Shown here piece by piece: positions 17,966 through 26,709 of a stretch of 33,720 nt of DNA. The notes under the pieces were generated by a model, which was not told the DNA's origin, did no database searches, and was given only the letters and a program-made list of their open reading frames with translations. Source of the DNA: Betaproteobacteria bacterium (lineage in GTDB: Bacteria; Pseudomonadota; Gammaproteobacteria; Burkholderiales; Casimicrobiaceae); the NCBI GenBank assembly GCA_016704895.1, contig JADIZG010000040.1, positions 1 to 33,720 on the forward strand, written 5' to 3'. Numbering within the stretch: position 1 is the stretch's first letter; each line of letters opens with the position of its first letter. Made by a program: the position numbers and the translations under genes.

Positions 17966-17987
17966 AACCGGGGACAAGACCCCGGTT
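17966..17987. repeat. REP-like palindrome at the edge of the homopolymer tract
   Basis: AACCGGGG and CCCCGGTT pair perfectly around ACAAGA. Palindromes of this form, AACCGGGG-loop-CCCCGGTT, are often scattered between genes in GC-rich proteobacteria. Here it marks the last ordinary sequence before the C-rich tract. It could also terminate the kinase transcript coming from the right. Confidence 0.45.
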
Positions 17988-18289
<302 letters not shown>

Positions 18290-18296
<7 letters not shown>

Positions 18297-20074
18297 CTCC
18301 GGGACGCGACCAGCGTTGACGCTGCGGCCTCCAGCGACGCCGGGACGACCGGCTTCGCGAGCAGCATGAAGCCCGCCTCCCGCACCTCGCGTGCCGCGCC
18401 GGCGCGCAGGTCGCCGCTGACGACGAGCGCCGGCACCGGTTCGCCCAGTTCGTCGCGCATGCGCGCGATCGCGGCGAGCCCGCTCGAATCGTCGCCCAGG
18501 CGCAGATCCGCGACGATGAGGTCCGGGTAGCGCTCGGCCTCGCCCAGCGCCGCCAGCACCGCTTCCGCGTGCGGCCCCCCGGCGATCTCGGCGCCCCAGG
18601 TCGAGAACAGCGCCCGCATGCCGTCGACGGCCGACGGGTCGTCGTCGATCACGGCGATGCACGCCCCCGCGAGCGAGGGTCCCGCGGGCGACCGCCGGGC
18701 GCACGAGGACGGCGCGTCGGCGGCGCGCGCCGCGACGATGCCGAAGCGCGATCCGTGTCCCGGCGCGCTCCGGAGCGTGAGGTCGTGCCCGAGCAGGACG
18801 GCGAACCGCCGCACGATCGCGAGGCCGAGCCCCATGCCGCCCGACCGGGGCCGGCCGGCGCGTCCGGGCACCTGGAAGAACTCGTCGAAGACGCGCTCGC
18901 GATGCTCGGGCGCGATGCCGGCCCCGCTGTCGACGACCTCGATCGCAACGTTGCCGCCTCGCCGGCGCGCCCCGACGACGACACCGCCGCTCGTCGTGTA
19001 GCGCAGCGCGTTCGACACGAGGTTGCGGAGCATCCGTTCGAGCAGCACCGGATCGGAGAGCACCGACAGGCGCGTGCGCACGAACGAAAGCGAGAGGCCG
19101 CGCGAGCGCGCCTCGACGGCGAATTCGTGTGCCAGCCGCTCGAACAGCGGGGAAAGCGGCACGCGCTCCCGGCTCGGGTCCAGCGCCCCCGCTTCGAGGC
19201 GCGAGAGGTCGATCAGCTGCGCGAACTGCGCTTCGAGCGCGACGAGCGCGCCGCGCACGCTCGCGACCAGCGGCGCGAGCTCGCCGTCGCGCGCACGCCT
19301 TGCCAGTGCCGCCACGAACAGCCCGAGCGCGTGGAGCGGCTGGCGCAGGTCGTGACTGGCCGCGGCGAGGAGCTGGCTCTTGCCCCGATTGGCGTCCTCG
19401 GCCGCCGCACGCGCGTCCAGCGCCGCGCGCGTGCGCGTCTTGAGCTCGCCGATCAGGTCGGCGTTGCGGTGGCGCGTCGCCAGCGCATCGGTGAGCACGT
19501 CGTTCAGCCGGTGCCCGAAAGCGAGCACGAACGCCAGCACCACGACCATCACCAGCGCGGTGTACAGGTGCACCGGTCCGCCCTCGGAACCCACGCGCAG
19601 GATCAGCGGCACCAGCGCGGGCAGCACGAAGCCGTAGAACGACGGCTTGTACACGGCGGTCAGGTTGAGGCCCCCCAGCACGACGCCGAAAAGGCACACG
19701 ATCGAGAGCGCCTGGTGCGCGGGCGTCCCGGGGAACATCGCGATCGCCGCGATGCCCCAGAGCGACCCTGCCGCGGTCGAGCCGACCGACCAGTAGCACC
19801 CCCAGCGCCGCATCGCCGACGGTCCCGGATGCGCCCGGCGCCACGCGCGTACGAGCAGTCGGCGCCAGCCCTGGTTGGCCACGACGAGCGCGAGCCACGC
19901 GGCCATCAGTGCGGGCGGCGCCTGTCCCCACATCGCCGTGCAGAACAACGCTCCGCCGAACAGCATCGACGCCGTCGTGCGCGGCCAGCTCGCGTAGAGC
20001 GTCGCTACCTGGTCGGCGCGCGCGCGCGCGAGCGGCGAGGGTGCCGCCAGCGCGGGGCTGCGGTCGGCGTCCAT
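18290..20074 (-). CDS. Hybrid sensor histidine kinase, 3' end lost in C/G tract
   Basis: From the ATG at 20074: about six hydrophobic segments (roughly 36-190), a phosphoacceptor helix with His241 in AASHDLRQPLHALGLFV, N box RNLVSNALRYT (350-360), DSGAGIAP (382-389) and GGMGLGLAIV (412-421), then a receiver domain from about 471 (ACIAVIDDDPSAVDGM) with phosphoacceptor Asp523 in LIVADLRLG and LLAKPVVPASLEAA. No stop occurs where the receiver should end; the frame instead enters the C/G tract and stays open to 17717, which cannot be genuine coding sequence. The coordinates given cover only recognisable protein. It starts 17 bp after the LuxR-type regulator's stop codon, so the two form a two-component operon. 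The sensor stimulus is unknown. Confidence 0.8.
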
Positions 20075-20091
20075 GCGCCCGGGACCGTGCG

Positions 20092-20736
20092 TCAGCCGAC
20101 GCGGACCGACTCGACGTCGACACCACGCCGCGCGAGCTCGACGACCGCCTGCGTGCGCGTGTGGACGTTGAGCGCGCGCAGGATCGCGGAGACGTGGACC
20201 TTGACCGTCCCCTCCGACAGCGCGAGGTCGCGGCAGATCAGCTTGTTGGGCTTGCCCTGCACGAGCAGCCGCAGCACGTCGGACTGGCGCTGCGTGAAGC
20301 CGATCTCCATCCCGACCGGCCAGGCCCCCGACGCTCGCGCGCGCGGGTCCGATGCGCTCGCGACGGGTCGTCCCCCGCGCAGCGCGGCCTTGACCGCGGC
20401 GATCACCTCGGCGGCATCGGCGCGCTTCGCCAGATAGCCGCGCGCGCCCGCGGCGAGCGCGCCGTCGATCGTCGCGCGGTCGTGCGTCGCCGAGAGCACG
20501 ACGATCGGCAGCCGGGGGCGCTCGCGCCGCAGCTCGGCGAGGAACGCGAGCCCGCGCGTGCCGGGCAGCGCGAGGTCGAGCAGCATCGCGTCGCAGTCGG
20601 CGTGCAGCGCGAGCACGCGCAGCGCGTCGTCGCGCGAGAGCGCGGTGAGGAGCGTCCAGGCGGGCTCCGCCTCCGCGACGTACTGCGCGAGCGCCTCGAG
20701 GATCAACGGGTGGTCGTCGACGACGAGCAGCTTCAT
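20092..20736 (-). CDS. LuxR/NarL-type response regulator
   Basis: The protein has 214 residues. The receiver domain begins MKLLVVDDHPLILEALAQYV, with phosphoacceptor Asp54 in MLLDLALPGTRGLAFL and the conserved Lys in GARGYLAKRADAAEV. The DNA-binding domain is FTQRQSDVLRLLVQGKPNKL, then LALSEGTVKVHVSAILRALN, the LuxR/NarL helix-turn-helix. The gene precedes the hybrid kinase, which probably phosphorylates it. Regulators with this kinase type often control metabolic genes, but no target is evident here. An inverted repeat 71 bp upstream (20807-20822) is a candidate operator. Confidence 0.9.
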   Translation of the reverse strand: MKLLVVDDHPLILEALAQYVAEAEPAWTLLTALSRDDALRVLALHADCDAMLLDLALPGTRGLAFLAELRRERPRLPIVVLSATHDRATIDGALAAGARGYLAKRADAAEVIAAVKAALRGGRPVASASDPRARASGAWPVGMEIGFTQRQSDVLRLLVQGKPNKLICRDLALSEGTVKVHVSAILRALNVHTRTQAVVELARRGVDVESVRVG

Positions 20737-20806
20737 GGCGGTCTCCCGGCAGGCGCGCCCGGATGGGCGGCGAGGAGACGTTAGGCCGGCGGCGCGGGCC
20801 CCGCCA

Positions 20807-20840
20807 CTGTCAGTTCTGACAGGGCGCCGATATCCGGCGC
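20807..20840. promoter_or_regulatory. Two adjacent inverted repeats upstream of the LuxR-type regulator
   Basis: CTGTCAG-TT-CTGACAG (20807-20822) is a perfect 7-bp dyad with a 2-base centre, the right size for a NarL/LuxR-type dimer site. It is followed at once by GCGCCG-ATATC-CGGCGC (20824-20840), a 6-bp stem. They lie between the start of the regulator gene and the 3' end of the exporter operon, both minus strand. The first may be an operator and the second part of a terminator for the exporter genes. Confidence 0.45.
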
Positions 20841-20923
20841 GGGCGTTCGGTGCTCCGCATCGGGGCGTTGGCTCGACGCGCTCGCGCGGCGCGGCAGGCT
20901 CGCAGGCGGCGGAAGGGCCGCGT

Positions 20924-22156
20924 CTATTCGTGCCGCAACGCCTCGATCGGCACGAGCCGCGACGCCTTGCGCGCCGGGTAGAAGCCGAAGAACACGCCGA
21001 CCGCCGCGGAGAATCCGAACGCGAGCAGGACCGCGCCCACGCCCATCTCGGTGCGCCATCCCGCGAAGTGCCCGACGGCGAACGACGCGATCGCGCCGAG
21101 CACGATGCCCACGAGTCCGCCGATGAGCGAGAGCGTCACCGCCTCGACCAGGAACTGCATGAGGATGTCGCGCCCCTTCGCGCCGACCGCCATGCGCAGC
21201 CCGATCTCGCGCGTGCGCTCGGTGACCGACACCAGCATGATGTTCATGATGCCGATCCCGCCGACGACGAGCGACACCGACGCGATCGCGGCGAGCAGGA
21301 TCGCGAGCACCTGCGAACTCGCTTCCTGCGCGGCGAGCACCTCGGAAAGGTTGCGCACGAAGAAGTCGTCCTCCTGGTTCGGCTGCAGCTTGTGGCGCTG
21401 GCGGAGGAGCTCGCGCATCTGCTGCTCGGCGCTGGAGACGTCCGCGCCCTGCCGCACCTTGACGGTGATCGTCCCGACGTTGCGGGCGCGCACCTGCTGG
21501 CCGCCGAGCACGCGCTTGCGGGCTGTCGAGATCGGGATCAGCACGACGTCGTCCTGGTCCTGGCCGATCATGCTCTGGCCCTTGCGGTCGAGGAGCCCGA
21601 CGATCTCGTGCGGCACGTTGCGGATGCGGATCGTCTCGCCGACCGGGTCGGACTCGCCGAAGAGCGTCCGCGCGACCGTCTGCCCGACGAGCACGACCTT
21701 CGACGCCCCGTCGACGTCGGCGCCGGTCATCGGCCGGCCCGACGTCACCTCCCATTCGCGCGCGACCAGGTAGTCCGGCGTCACGCCGAGGATCTGCGTC
21801 GACCAGTTGCTGTTGCCGAACACGACCTGCCCGCCGCCGCGCAGCTGCGGCGCGGCGACCTCGATCTCGGCGACCTCGCGCGGCAGGGCCGCGGCGTCGT
21901 CCTCGGAGAGCGTGAGCTGCGCGCCCGAGCCCATCCGCACGCCGCCGGAGGTGACGTTGCCGGGCAGCACGATGATGAGGTTCGAGCCCAGGCTGCGGAT
22001 CTGGTCCTCGACGCGGGCCTGCGCTCCCGCGCCGATCGCGGTCATCGCGATCACCGCGCCGACGCCGATGATGATGCCGAGCATCGTGAGCGCGCTGCGC
22101 AGCTTGTTGACGCGCAGCGCGGCCAGCGCGATCTTCAGCGTCGCGAGGAAGCTCAT
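20924..22156 (-). CDS. MacB-type ABC transporter permease
   Basis: The 410-residue protein starts at the ATG at 22156 (MSFLATLKIALAALRVNKLR); the open frame extends upstream but without homology. It has a first transmembrane segment (ALTMLGIIIGVGAVIAMTAI), a large periplasmic MacB_PCD domain of about 220 residues (VVFGNSNWSTQILGVTPDYL, then GETIRIRNVPHEIVGLL), and three C-terminal transmembrane segments of the FtsX type (SLVVGGIGIMNIMLVSVTER, TREIGLRMAVGAKG). This is the MacB/LolCE topology. The ATPase is a separate gene 34 bp upstream, unlike E. coli MacB where both are fused. With the adaptor it should form a tripartite pump acting on periplasmic substrates; the outer-membrane component is not in the window. 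Confidence 0.9.
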   Translation of the reverse strand: MSFLATLKIALAALRVNKLRSALTMLGIIIGVGAVIAMTAIGAGAQARVEDQIRSLGSNLIIVLPGNVTSGGVRMGSGAQLTLSEDDAAALPREVAEIEVAAPQLRGGGQVVFGNSNWSTQILGVTPDYLVAREWEVTSGRPMTGADVDGASKVVLVGQTVARTLFGESDPVGETIRIRNVPHEIVGLLDRKGQSMIGQDQDDVVLIPISTARKRVLGGQQVRARNVGTITVKVRQGADVSSAEQQMRELLRQRHKLQPNQEDDFFVRNLSEVLAAQEASSQVLAILLAAIASVSLVVGGIGIMNIMLVSVTERTREIGLRMAVGAKGRDILMQFLVEAVTLSLIGGLVGIVLGAIASFAVGHFAGWRTEMGVGAVLLAFGFSAAVGVFFGFYPARKASRLVPIEALRHE

Positions 22157-22190
22157 GGAAGCACGCGCCTGCGCGTCGGCGCGCCGACGC

Positions 22191-22997
22191 TCATCGCGGC
22201 CTCTGCCAGGTGGCGTTCGCGGGCGCCGGGGGCGGCGCCGGCGTCGTGACGGCATCGGGCGCGTGCGCGATGCGCGGCGCGTGGCGGACGTCGGAGACCA
22301 CGCGACCGTCGCGGAACAGGATCGTCCGCGAGGCGAACGCCGCGACGTCGTTCTCGTGCGTGACGACGACGATCGTGATGCCCTCCCGGTTCAGCGCCTG
22401 CAGGAGCGCCATCACCTCGACGCTGGTCGCGGTGTCGAGCGCGCCGGTCGGCTCGTCGGCGAGGATCAGCTTCGGGTCGTTGACCAGCGCGCGCGCGATC
22501 GCGACGCGCTGCTGCTGCCCGCCCGAGAGCTGCGAGGGATGGTGGCCGGCGCGGCCCTCGAGACCCACCTGCGCGAGCCGCTCGCGCGCCCGCGCGTGGC
22601 GCTCGGCCGCCGCCACGCCCGCGTAGAGCAGCGGCAGCTCGACGTTGTCGAGCGCGGAGGTCCTCGGCAGCAGGTTGAACTGCTGGAACACGAAGCCGAT
22701 CTTGCGGTTGCGGATCGACGCGAGCGCGTCGGTGTCGAGCGACGCCGTGTCGTCGCCGTCGAGGCGGTAGCGGCCCGACGTCGGCACGTCGAGGCAGCCG
22801 ATCACGTTCATGAACGTCGACTTGCCCGATCCGGAGGGCCCCATCACCGCGACGAACTCGCCGTGCGCGATGTCGAGCGTCACGCCCGCGAGCGCGTGCA
22901 CCTCGGTCTCGCCCATCCGGTAGACCTTGACGAGGTCGCGGGCTTCGACGAGCGGTGCGTCTGCCTCGTGCGCGGTCGTCGTGCCCGTACGCTGCAT
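22191..22997 (-). CDS. MacB/LolD-type ABC transporter ATPase
   Basis: The 268-residue protein has Walker A GPSGSGKST (53-61), a Q loop (GFVFQQFNLLPRTSALDNVE), signature LSGGQQQRVAIARAL, Walker B LILADEPTGALD and switch His in VVVTHENDVAAFA. These place it in the MacB/LolD/FtsE group of ATPases driving mechanotransmission pumps. The C-terminus has a Pro/Ala-rich tail of about 25 residues beyond the domain. It sits 19 bp after the adaptor gene and 34 bp before the permease, so all three form one operon. Confidence 0.92.
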   Translation of the reverse strand: MQRTGTTTAHEADAPLVEARDLVKVYRMGETEVHALAGVTLDIAHGEFVAVMGPSGSGKSTFMNVIGCLDVPTSGRYRLDGDDTASLDTDALASIRNRKIGFVFQQFNLLPRTSALDNVELPLLYAGVAAAERHARARERLAQVGLEGRAGHHPSQLSGGQQQRVAIARALVNDPKLILADEPTGALDTATSVEVMALLQALNREGITIVVVTHENDVAAFASRTILFRDGRVVSDVRHAPRIAHAPDAVTTPAPPPAPANATWQRPR

Positions 22998-23016
22998 GGA
23001 GGTCGGGTCGACGCCG

Positions 23017-24600
23017 TCAGAAGGGCAGGCGCGGTCCGGTGCCCGCCTTCGCGGCGGGCGCGTTGGCGAGCTGCGTGCCGACGATCACCTCCTCGCCTTC
23101 GGCGAGTGGGCCGGACACGACCTCGGTCGCGTTGCCGTCGCTCAACCCGGTGCGGATCGTGACCTCCTTCGGCGCGCCGTCGACCGCCGTGTAGACGCGG
23201 CCCGAGCCGCTGGCGCTCGCGCGGCCGGTCTCGGCGGCGACGATCTCGGCGTAGCGCTTCTGCTGCTCGGCGTTCAGGATCGCGTTGATCTTCTGCCGCG
23301 CCTCGGCGCGCATGCGCTCGCTGCGCTGCCGGCGGTCGGCGTCGTTCAGGTCGCGCAGCTCCGCGAAGCGGCTGCGCTGCTCGGCGAAGATCTCGTCGAC
23401 GCGGGCAGCCTGCGCGGCGTCGAGCTTCAGCTCCGCGACGAGCCGCTGCCGGCGCGCCTGCGCGTCGCCGCCGCCCGCGTTCCCGCCCGGGGCGGTCGCC
23501 GAAGCTTCCTGCGCGGCGGCCGCGCCGGCCGGTCGCCAGCGCAGCGCGGCATTGGCGACCTTGAGCACGTTCTCGCGGCTGTCGGAGACGATGCGCACGT
23601 TCGCGGTCATGCCGGGCACGAGCCGGAGGTCGGGGTTCGGGGTCGCGACGATCACCGTGTAGGTGACGACGTTCTGCACCGTCTGCGCGGACTTCCGGAT
23701 CTGGTCGACCCGGCCCTCGAACGTGCGGCCCGGGTGCGCGTCGACGGTGAACGTGACCCGCATGTCGGGCCGGATGCGCCCGATGTCGGTCTCGTCGATC
23801 GCGACCGCGACCTGCATCTTCGCGAGATCCTCGGCGATCGTGAACAGCGTCGGCGTGTTGAGGCTGGCGGCGACGGTCTGCCCGGCGTCCACCTGGCGCG
23901 AGATCACGACGCCGTTGACCGGCGCGGTGATCGCCGTCTTCTCGAGGTCGTTGCGCGCGGACGCGAGCGCCGCCTCGCGTTGCATGATGGTCGCGGCCGC
24001 GTTCGCGACCTGCGCGTCCGCGGACCTGACCTGTGCCTCGGTCGTGCGGATGGCTTCCGCCGCGCCGCGCTCGGTGAACTGGGCCTTGTCGCGGTCGGCA
24101 GACGAGATGAATCCCTTCTGGACGAGCGATTCCTTGCGTTGGAGGTCGCGCGTAGCGTCCTCGTGCGTGATTCGGGCGCGGATGAGCTGCGAGCGCTGCG
24201 CGGCGGCGTCGCTCTCGCGCTGCAGCAGCGCCGTGCGCGCGGCCTCGAGGTCGGCTTCCGACTGCCGCACCTTGAGCTGGAACGATTCCGGGTCGATGCG
24301 CGCGAGCAGCTGCCCGCGCTTGACGACGCTGTTGAAGTCGGCGTGGAGCTCCTTGATCTGCCCGGAGATCTGCGAGCCGACCTGCACGGTCGTCACCGCC
24401 TGCAGCGTGCCGGACGCCGACACGACCGCCTGGATCGATCCGCGCTCGACCTTGGCCAGCCGGAACGCCGGCGCGCCCGCGCCCTTGCCGAACCAGGTCC
24501 ACGCGCCCCAGGCTGCGGCCGCGATCGCGGCGAGGGCGAGGGCGGTGAGGGCGGGGCGGCGCCACGCGGAGCGGCGGGAAGCGTGGGCGTCGGTGGGCAT
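23017..24600 (-). CDS. MacA-type periplasmic adaptor with inserted Spy-like domain
   Basis: The 527-residue protein starts at the ATG at 24600; a TTG at 24645 is in frame but has no better ribosome site. An N-terminal membrane anchor (TALALAAIAAAAWGAWTWFG) is followed by a lipoyl half (GTLQAVTTVQVGSQISGQIK), a long coiled-coil hairpin (about 105-220), the second lipoyl half (TAPVNGVVISRQVDAGQTV), and beta-barrel and membrane-proximal parts (DMRVTFTVDAHPGRTFEGRV, LVPGMTANVRIV). Usual MacA length is about 370-400 residues. The excess is a helical, charged segment at about 380-456 with LKLDAAQ and ILNAEQQKRY, two LTXXQ-type motifs as in Spy/CpxP proteins. It interrupts the membrane-proximal region, which resumes at RVYTAVDGAPKEVTIRTG. 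The fused segment may sense or chaperone the exported substrate. Confidence 0.88.
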   Translation of the reverse strand: MPTDAHASRRSAWRRPALTALALAAIAAAAWGAWTWFGKGAGAPAFRLAKVERGSIQAVVSASGTLQAVTTVQVGSQISGQIKELHADFNSVVKRGQLLARIDPESFQLKVRQSEADLEAARTALLQRESDAAAQRSQLIRARITHEDATRDLQRKESLVQKGFISSADRDKAQFTERGAAEAIRTTEAQVRSADAQVANAAATIMQREAALASARNDLEKTAITAPVNGVVISRQVDAGQTVAASLNTPTLFTIAEDLAKMQVAVAIDETDIGRIRPDMRVTFTVDAHPGRTFEGRVDQIRKSAQTVQNVVTYTVIVATPNPDLRLVPGMTANVRIVSDSRENVLKVANAALRWRPAGAAAAQEASATAPGGNAGGGDAQARRQRLVAELKLDAAQAARVDEIFAEQRSRFAELRDLNDADRRQRSERMRAEARQKINAILNAEQQKRYAEIVAAETGRASASGSGRVYTAVDGAPKEVTIRTGLSDGNATEVVSGPLAEGEEVIVGTQLANAPAAKAGTGPRLPF

Positions 24601-24805
24601 CGGGAGGGCGTCGGCCTGCTTGGGAGTCGCGGACGGGTTGAGCAAACGGAGGCGCGTGCGTACGGTCAGGCGTTCGTTCGCATGCTCGCAAGGGATCGAT
24701 CACCGAGGCTGCGGACCCGGCCCCGGGGCGCTGACGGGCGGGTTCTGTGCCGCCGGGGCCGGAGGCCCGTTGCCTTGCGCGCGCGCATCGTCGGTTCGCC
24801 GCCCC

Positions 24806-25074
24806 AGGGCCTGTTAACGCTACCGGGGCACTCGCGCCGATGCCGCGCTGGCCGCAGGGCCAGGCGCGAGTGCGGCCGTGTGCTTCACAGCACACCACAA
24901 GCGAGCAACAACGCCCTGCGGCCAGCGCGGCATCGGCCCTCCGGGTGATCTCAGGAAACGGCCGCCCTCAGCGTTGCACGTCCTCGCAGTAGGCCGGCTA
25001 CTGCTTGCGGCGTGCGCCTCGATGGCGGCCGTTTCCTGAGTCACGCGAGCGTCCCGGTAGCGCTAACAGGCCCT
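24806..25074. mobile_element. Nested inverted-repeat element (MITE-like), 269 bp
   Basis: The ends form a 22-bp terminal inverted repeat with one mismatch: left begins AGGGCCTGTTAACGCTACC, right ends GGTAGCGCTAACAGGCCCT. Inside are a 25-bp perfect inverted repeat (24836-24860 with 24913-24937), a 17-bp one (24950-24966 with 25024-25040), and within the latter a GCAGTAG/CTACTGC hairpin (24986-24992 with 24998-25004). No coding capacity fits. Such a compact multi-palindrome unit with terminal repeats resembles a non-autonomous mobile element or a compound REP element. It lies between the adaptor gene's upstream region and bepA, and the bepA stop codon TAG overlaps its right end. No target duplication is obvious. 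Confidence 0.65.
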
Positions 25075-26593
25075 AGCCCGTGGATCGGCCGAAGCCTTCC
25101 TTCTGCTGCTCGGCCTGCTCGAGCCTGAGCGCGCGCAGCCTCGTCTCGACGACCGAGCTCTCGTAGAAGTTCGCGTCGCCCGCCTTGATCGCGAGCTCCA
25201 GCTGGTCGATCGCGAGGCGCAGGTTGCCCATCCACGCGTAGTACTCGCCCAGGTGCTGGTGCTGCTTGAGGCTCCTGCCCTGCGCGGCATAGGCCTTCGC
25301 GGCGATCTCGTGCAGCGGACCGTTCTGCGGGAAGCGCTGGAGCTGCGCCTCGGCGAACGCGGACGCCTGCGCCGGGCGTCCGGCCTTGATCAGCGCATCC
25401 GGATAATCGTAGACGAGCTGCAGCTTGTTCGGATAGCGCGGGAGCGCGGCCTCGAGCCGCGTGACGGCGGCCGCGGCCTCGCCGCTGTCCATCAGCACGT
25501 GGGCGGCGATCGCCTCGATCATCGGGTGCGGAGGCGCGATCGTCTCGAGCGCCGCGAGCTCCTTCTTCGCGCGCGCGAACTGCTTGTCGCGCAGCAGCGA
25601 CGCGACCAGCCCGTAGCGCGCCGCGACCTCGCTGTTGTACTTGCGCTCGGCGAGACCGTTGTCGAACCAGGCCACCGCCTCGTCGGAGCGCCCGGCGTAG
25701 CTGCGGAGGAGCGCGCGCACCATCTGGAAGTCGAGCGAGTCCGCGACCTGCCGGTAGGACTTCGACTGCGCGCGCGCCTGCGCCTCCGCGATCCGCTCGT
25801 AGGTGATCGGGTGCGTGCGCAGGTAGGTCGGCACGTTGCCGTCGGTGAAGCGCGACGCCTTCTGCAGCCGCTCCATCAGCGCCGCCGCGCCCCCGGTGTC
25901 GAAGCCGGCCGCGTCGAGGCGCTGGAACCCGATCCGGTCGGCCTCGTACTCGTTCTCGCGCGTGAAGTTGAGCTGGTTCTGGACCTGGAGCGCCTGCGCC
26001 GAGGCGATCGCCGCGGGGACCATGTCGCTCGACGACGAGCCCGAGCGCGCCGCCAGGATCGCGACCGCGAGCGCCGCGAGCGACATCAGCAGCGAGTTCT
26101 TCTGGTTTTCCAGCATGCGCGCCATGTGGTTCTGCGTCACGTGCGTGATCTCGTGCGCGAGCACGCTCGCGAGCTCCGACTCGGTCTGCGTGAGCAGGAT
26201 CAGGCCGGTGTTGACGCCGATGAAGCCGCCCGGCATCGCGAACGCGTTGATCGACGGGTCGGGGACGCCGAAGAAATGGAAGTCGGCGCGCGCGTCGTTC
26301 CGCGCCGCCACCAGCCGCTGGCCGAGCTCGTTCAGGTAGTCGTTGACCTCGGGGTCGTTCAGGTAGGCGCCCGCGGCGCGGAGCTGCTTGAGCGCCGTCT
26401 CGCCGATCTTTCGCTCCTGCGCCGGCGAGAGCGCGACCTGCGCCGAGTCGCCGAGGTCCGGCAGCGTCGAGGCGGCGGGGGCGGAGGCGCGAGCGGATGC
26501 CGCGGGCGTCGCGTACTGCGCGCGGGCCACCGGTGCGACCGCGGGCGTGAAGGCGAGGACGAGCGCGAGCGTCGCGGACACCGTCCGACGCAT
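25073..26593 (-). CDS. bepA: BepA-type M48 periplasmic metalloprotease with TPR domain
   Basis: The 506-residue protein starts at ATG 26593, which gives a Sec signal peptide (MRRTVSATLALVLAFTPAVA, cleaved near ARAQ). The M48 zinc protease core has HEITH at 147-151 (zinc ligands His147 and His151, catalytic Glu148) and a third ligand, probably Glu215, in NEYEADRIGF; GGFIGVNTGLILLTQTESEL precedes the active site. From about 320 the protein is a TPR solenoid (LLRSYAGRSDEAVAWFDNGL, LPRYPNKLQLVYDYPDALIK). BepA helps outer-membrane barrel assembly and degrades stalled LptD and BamA-bound substrates. Length and domain order match the family. The stop codon lies in the end of the 269-bp inverted-repeat element, so the last residues may have been altered by its insertion. 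Confidence 0.9.
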   Translation of the reverse strand: MRRTVSATLALVLAFTPAVAPVARAQYATPAASARASAPAASTLPDLGDSAQVALSPAQERKIGETALKQLRAAGAYLNDPEVNDYLNELGQRLVAARNDARADFHFFGVPDPSINAFAMPGGFIGVNTGLILLTQTESELASVLAHEITHVTQNHMARMLENQKNSLLMSLAALAVAILAARSGSSSSDMVPAAIASAQALQVQNQLNFTRENEYEADRIGFQRLDAAGFDTGGAAALMERLQKASRFTDGNVPTYLRTHPITYERIAEAQARAQSKSYRQVADSLDFQMVRALLRSYAGRSDEAVAWFDNGLAERKYNSEVAARYGLVASLLRDKQFARAKKELAALETIAPPHPMIEAIAAHVLMDSGEAAAAVTRLEAALPRYPNKLQLVYDYPDALIKAGRPAQASAFAEAQLQRFPQNGPLHEIAAKAYAAQGRSLKQHQHLGEYYAWMGNLRLAIDQLELAIKAGDANFYESSVVETRLRALRLEQAEQQKEGFGRSTG

Positions 26594-26646
26594 TCGCGGG
26601 AGCGTGCCGGAAGGCGCCGGCGGCGGGGAGAAAGGAGGAGCCACCC

Positions 26647-26655
26647 TGCTATGAT
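26647..26655 (+). promoter_or_regulatory. Extended -10 promoter candidate for moaC
   Basis: TGCTATGAT is an extended -10 element (TGN followed by TATGAT), with transcription expected to begin about 26662, giving a leader of about 48 bases before the moaC ATG. No clear -35 is present, as is common with extended -10 promoters. Confidence 0.4.
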
Positions 26656-26709
26656 GCTCGAATGGTCGTCGGAGTTCACCGGCGACCGCTCCGACGCCCG
26701 GAATATCCG

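Noticed and set aside
24601..24645. TTG start at 24645 for the MacA-type adaptor
   Set aside because: It has no Shine-Dalgarno sequence and adds 15 residues before the membrane anchor; the ATG at 24600 is the more economical start, though neither has a strong ribosome site.
24820..25044. Small minus-strand open frame inside the inverted-repeat element
   Set aside because: It arises from the palindromic sequence, has no ribosome site or transposase-like motif, and repeats MPRWPQG because of the inverted repeat.
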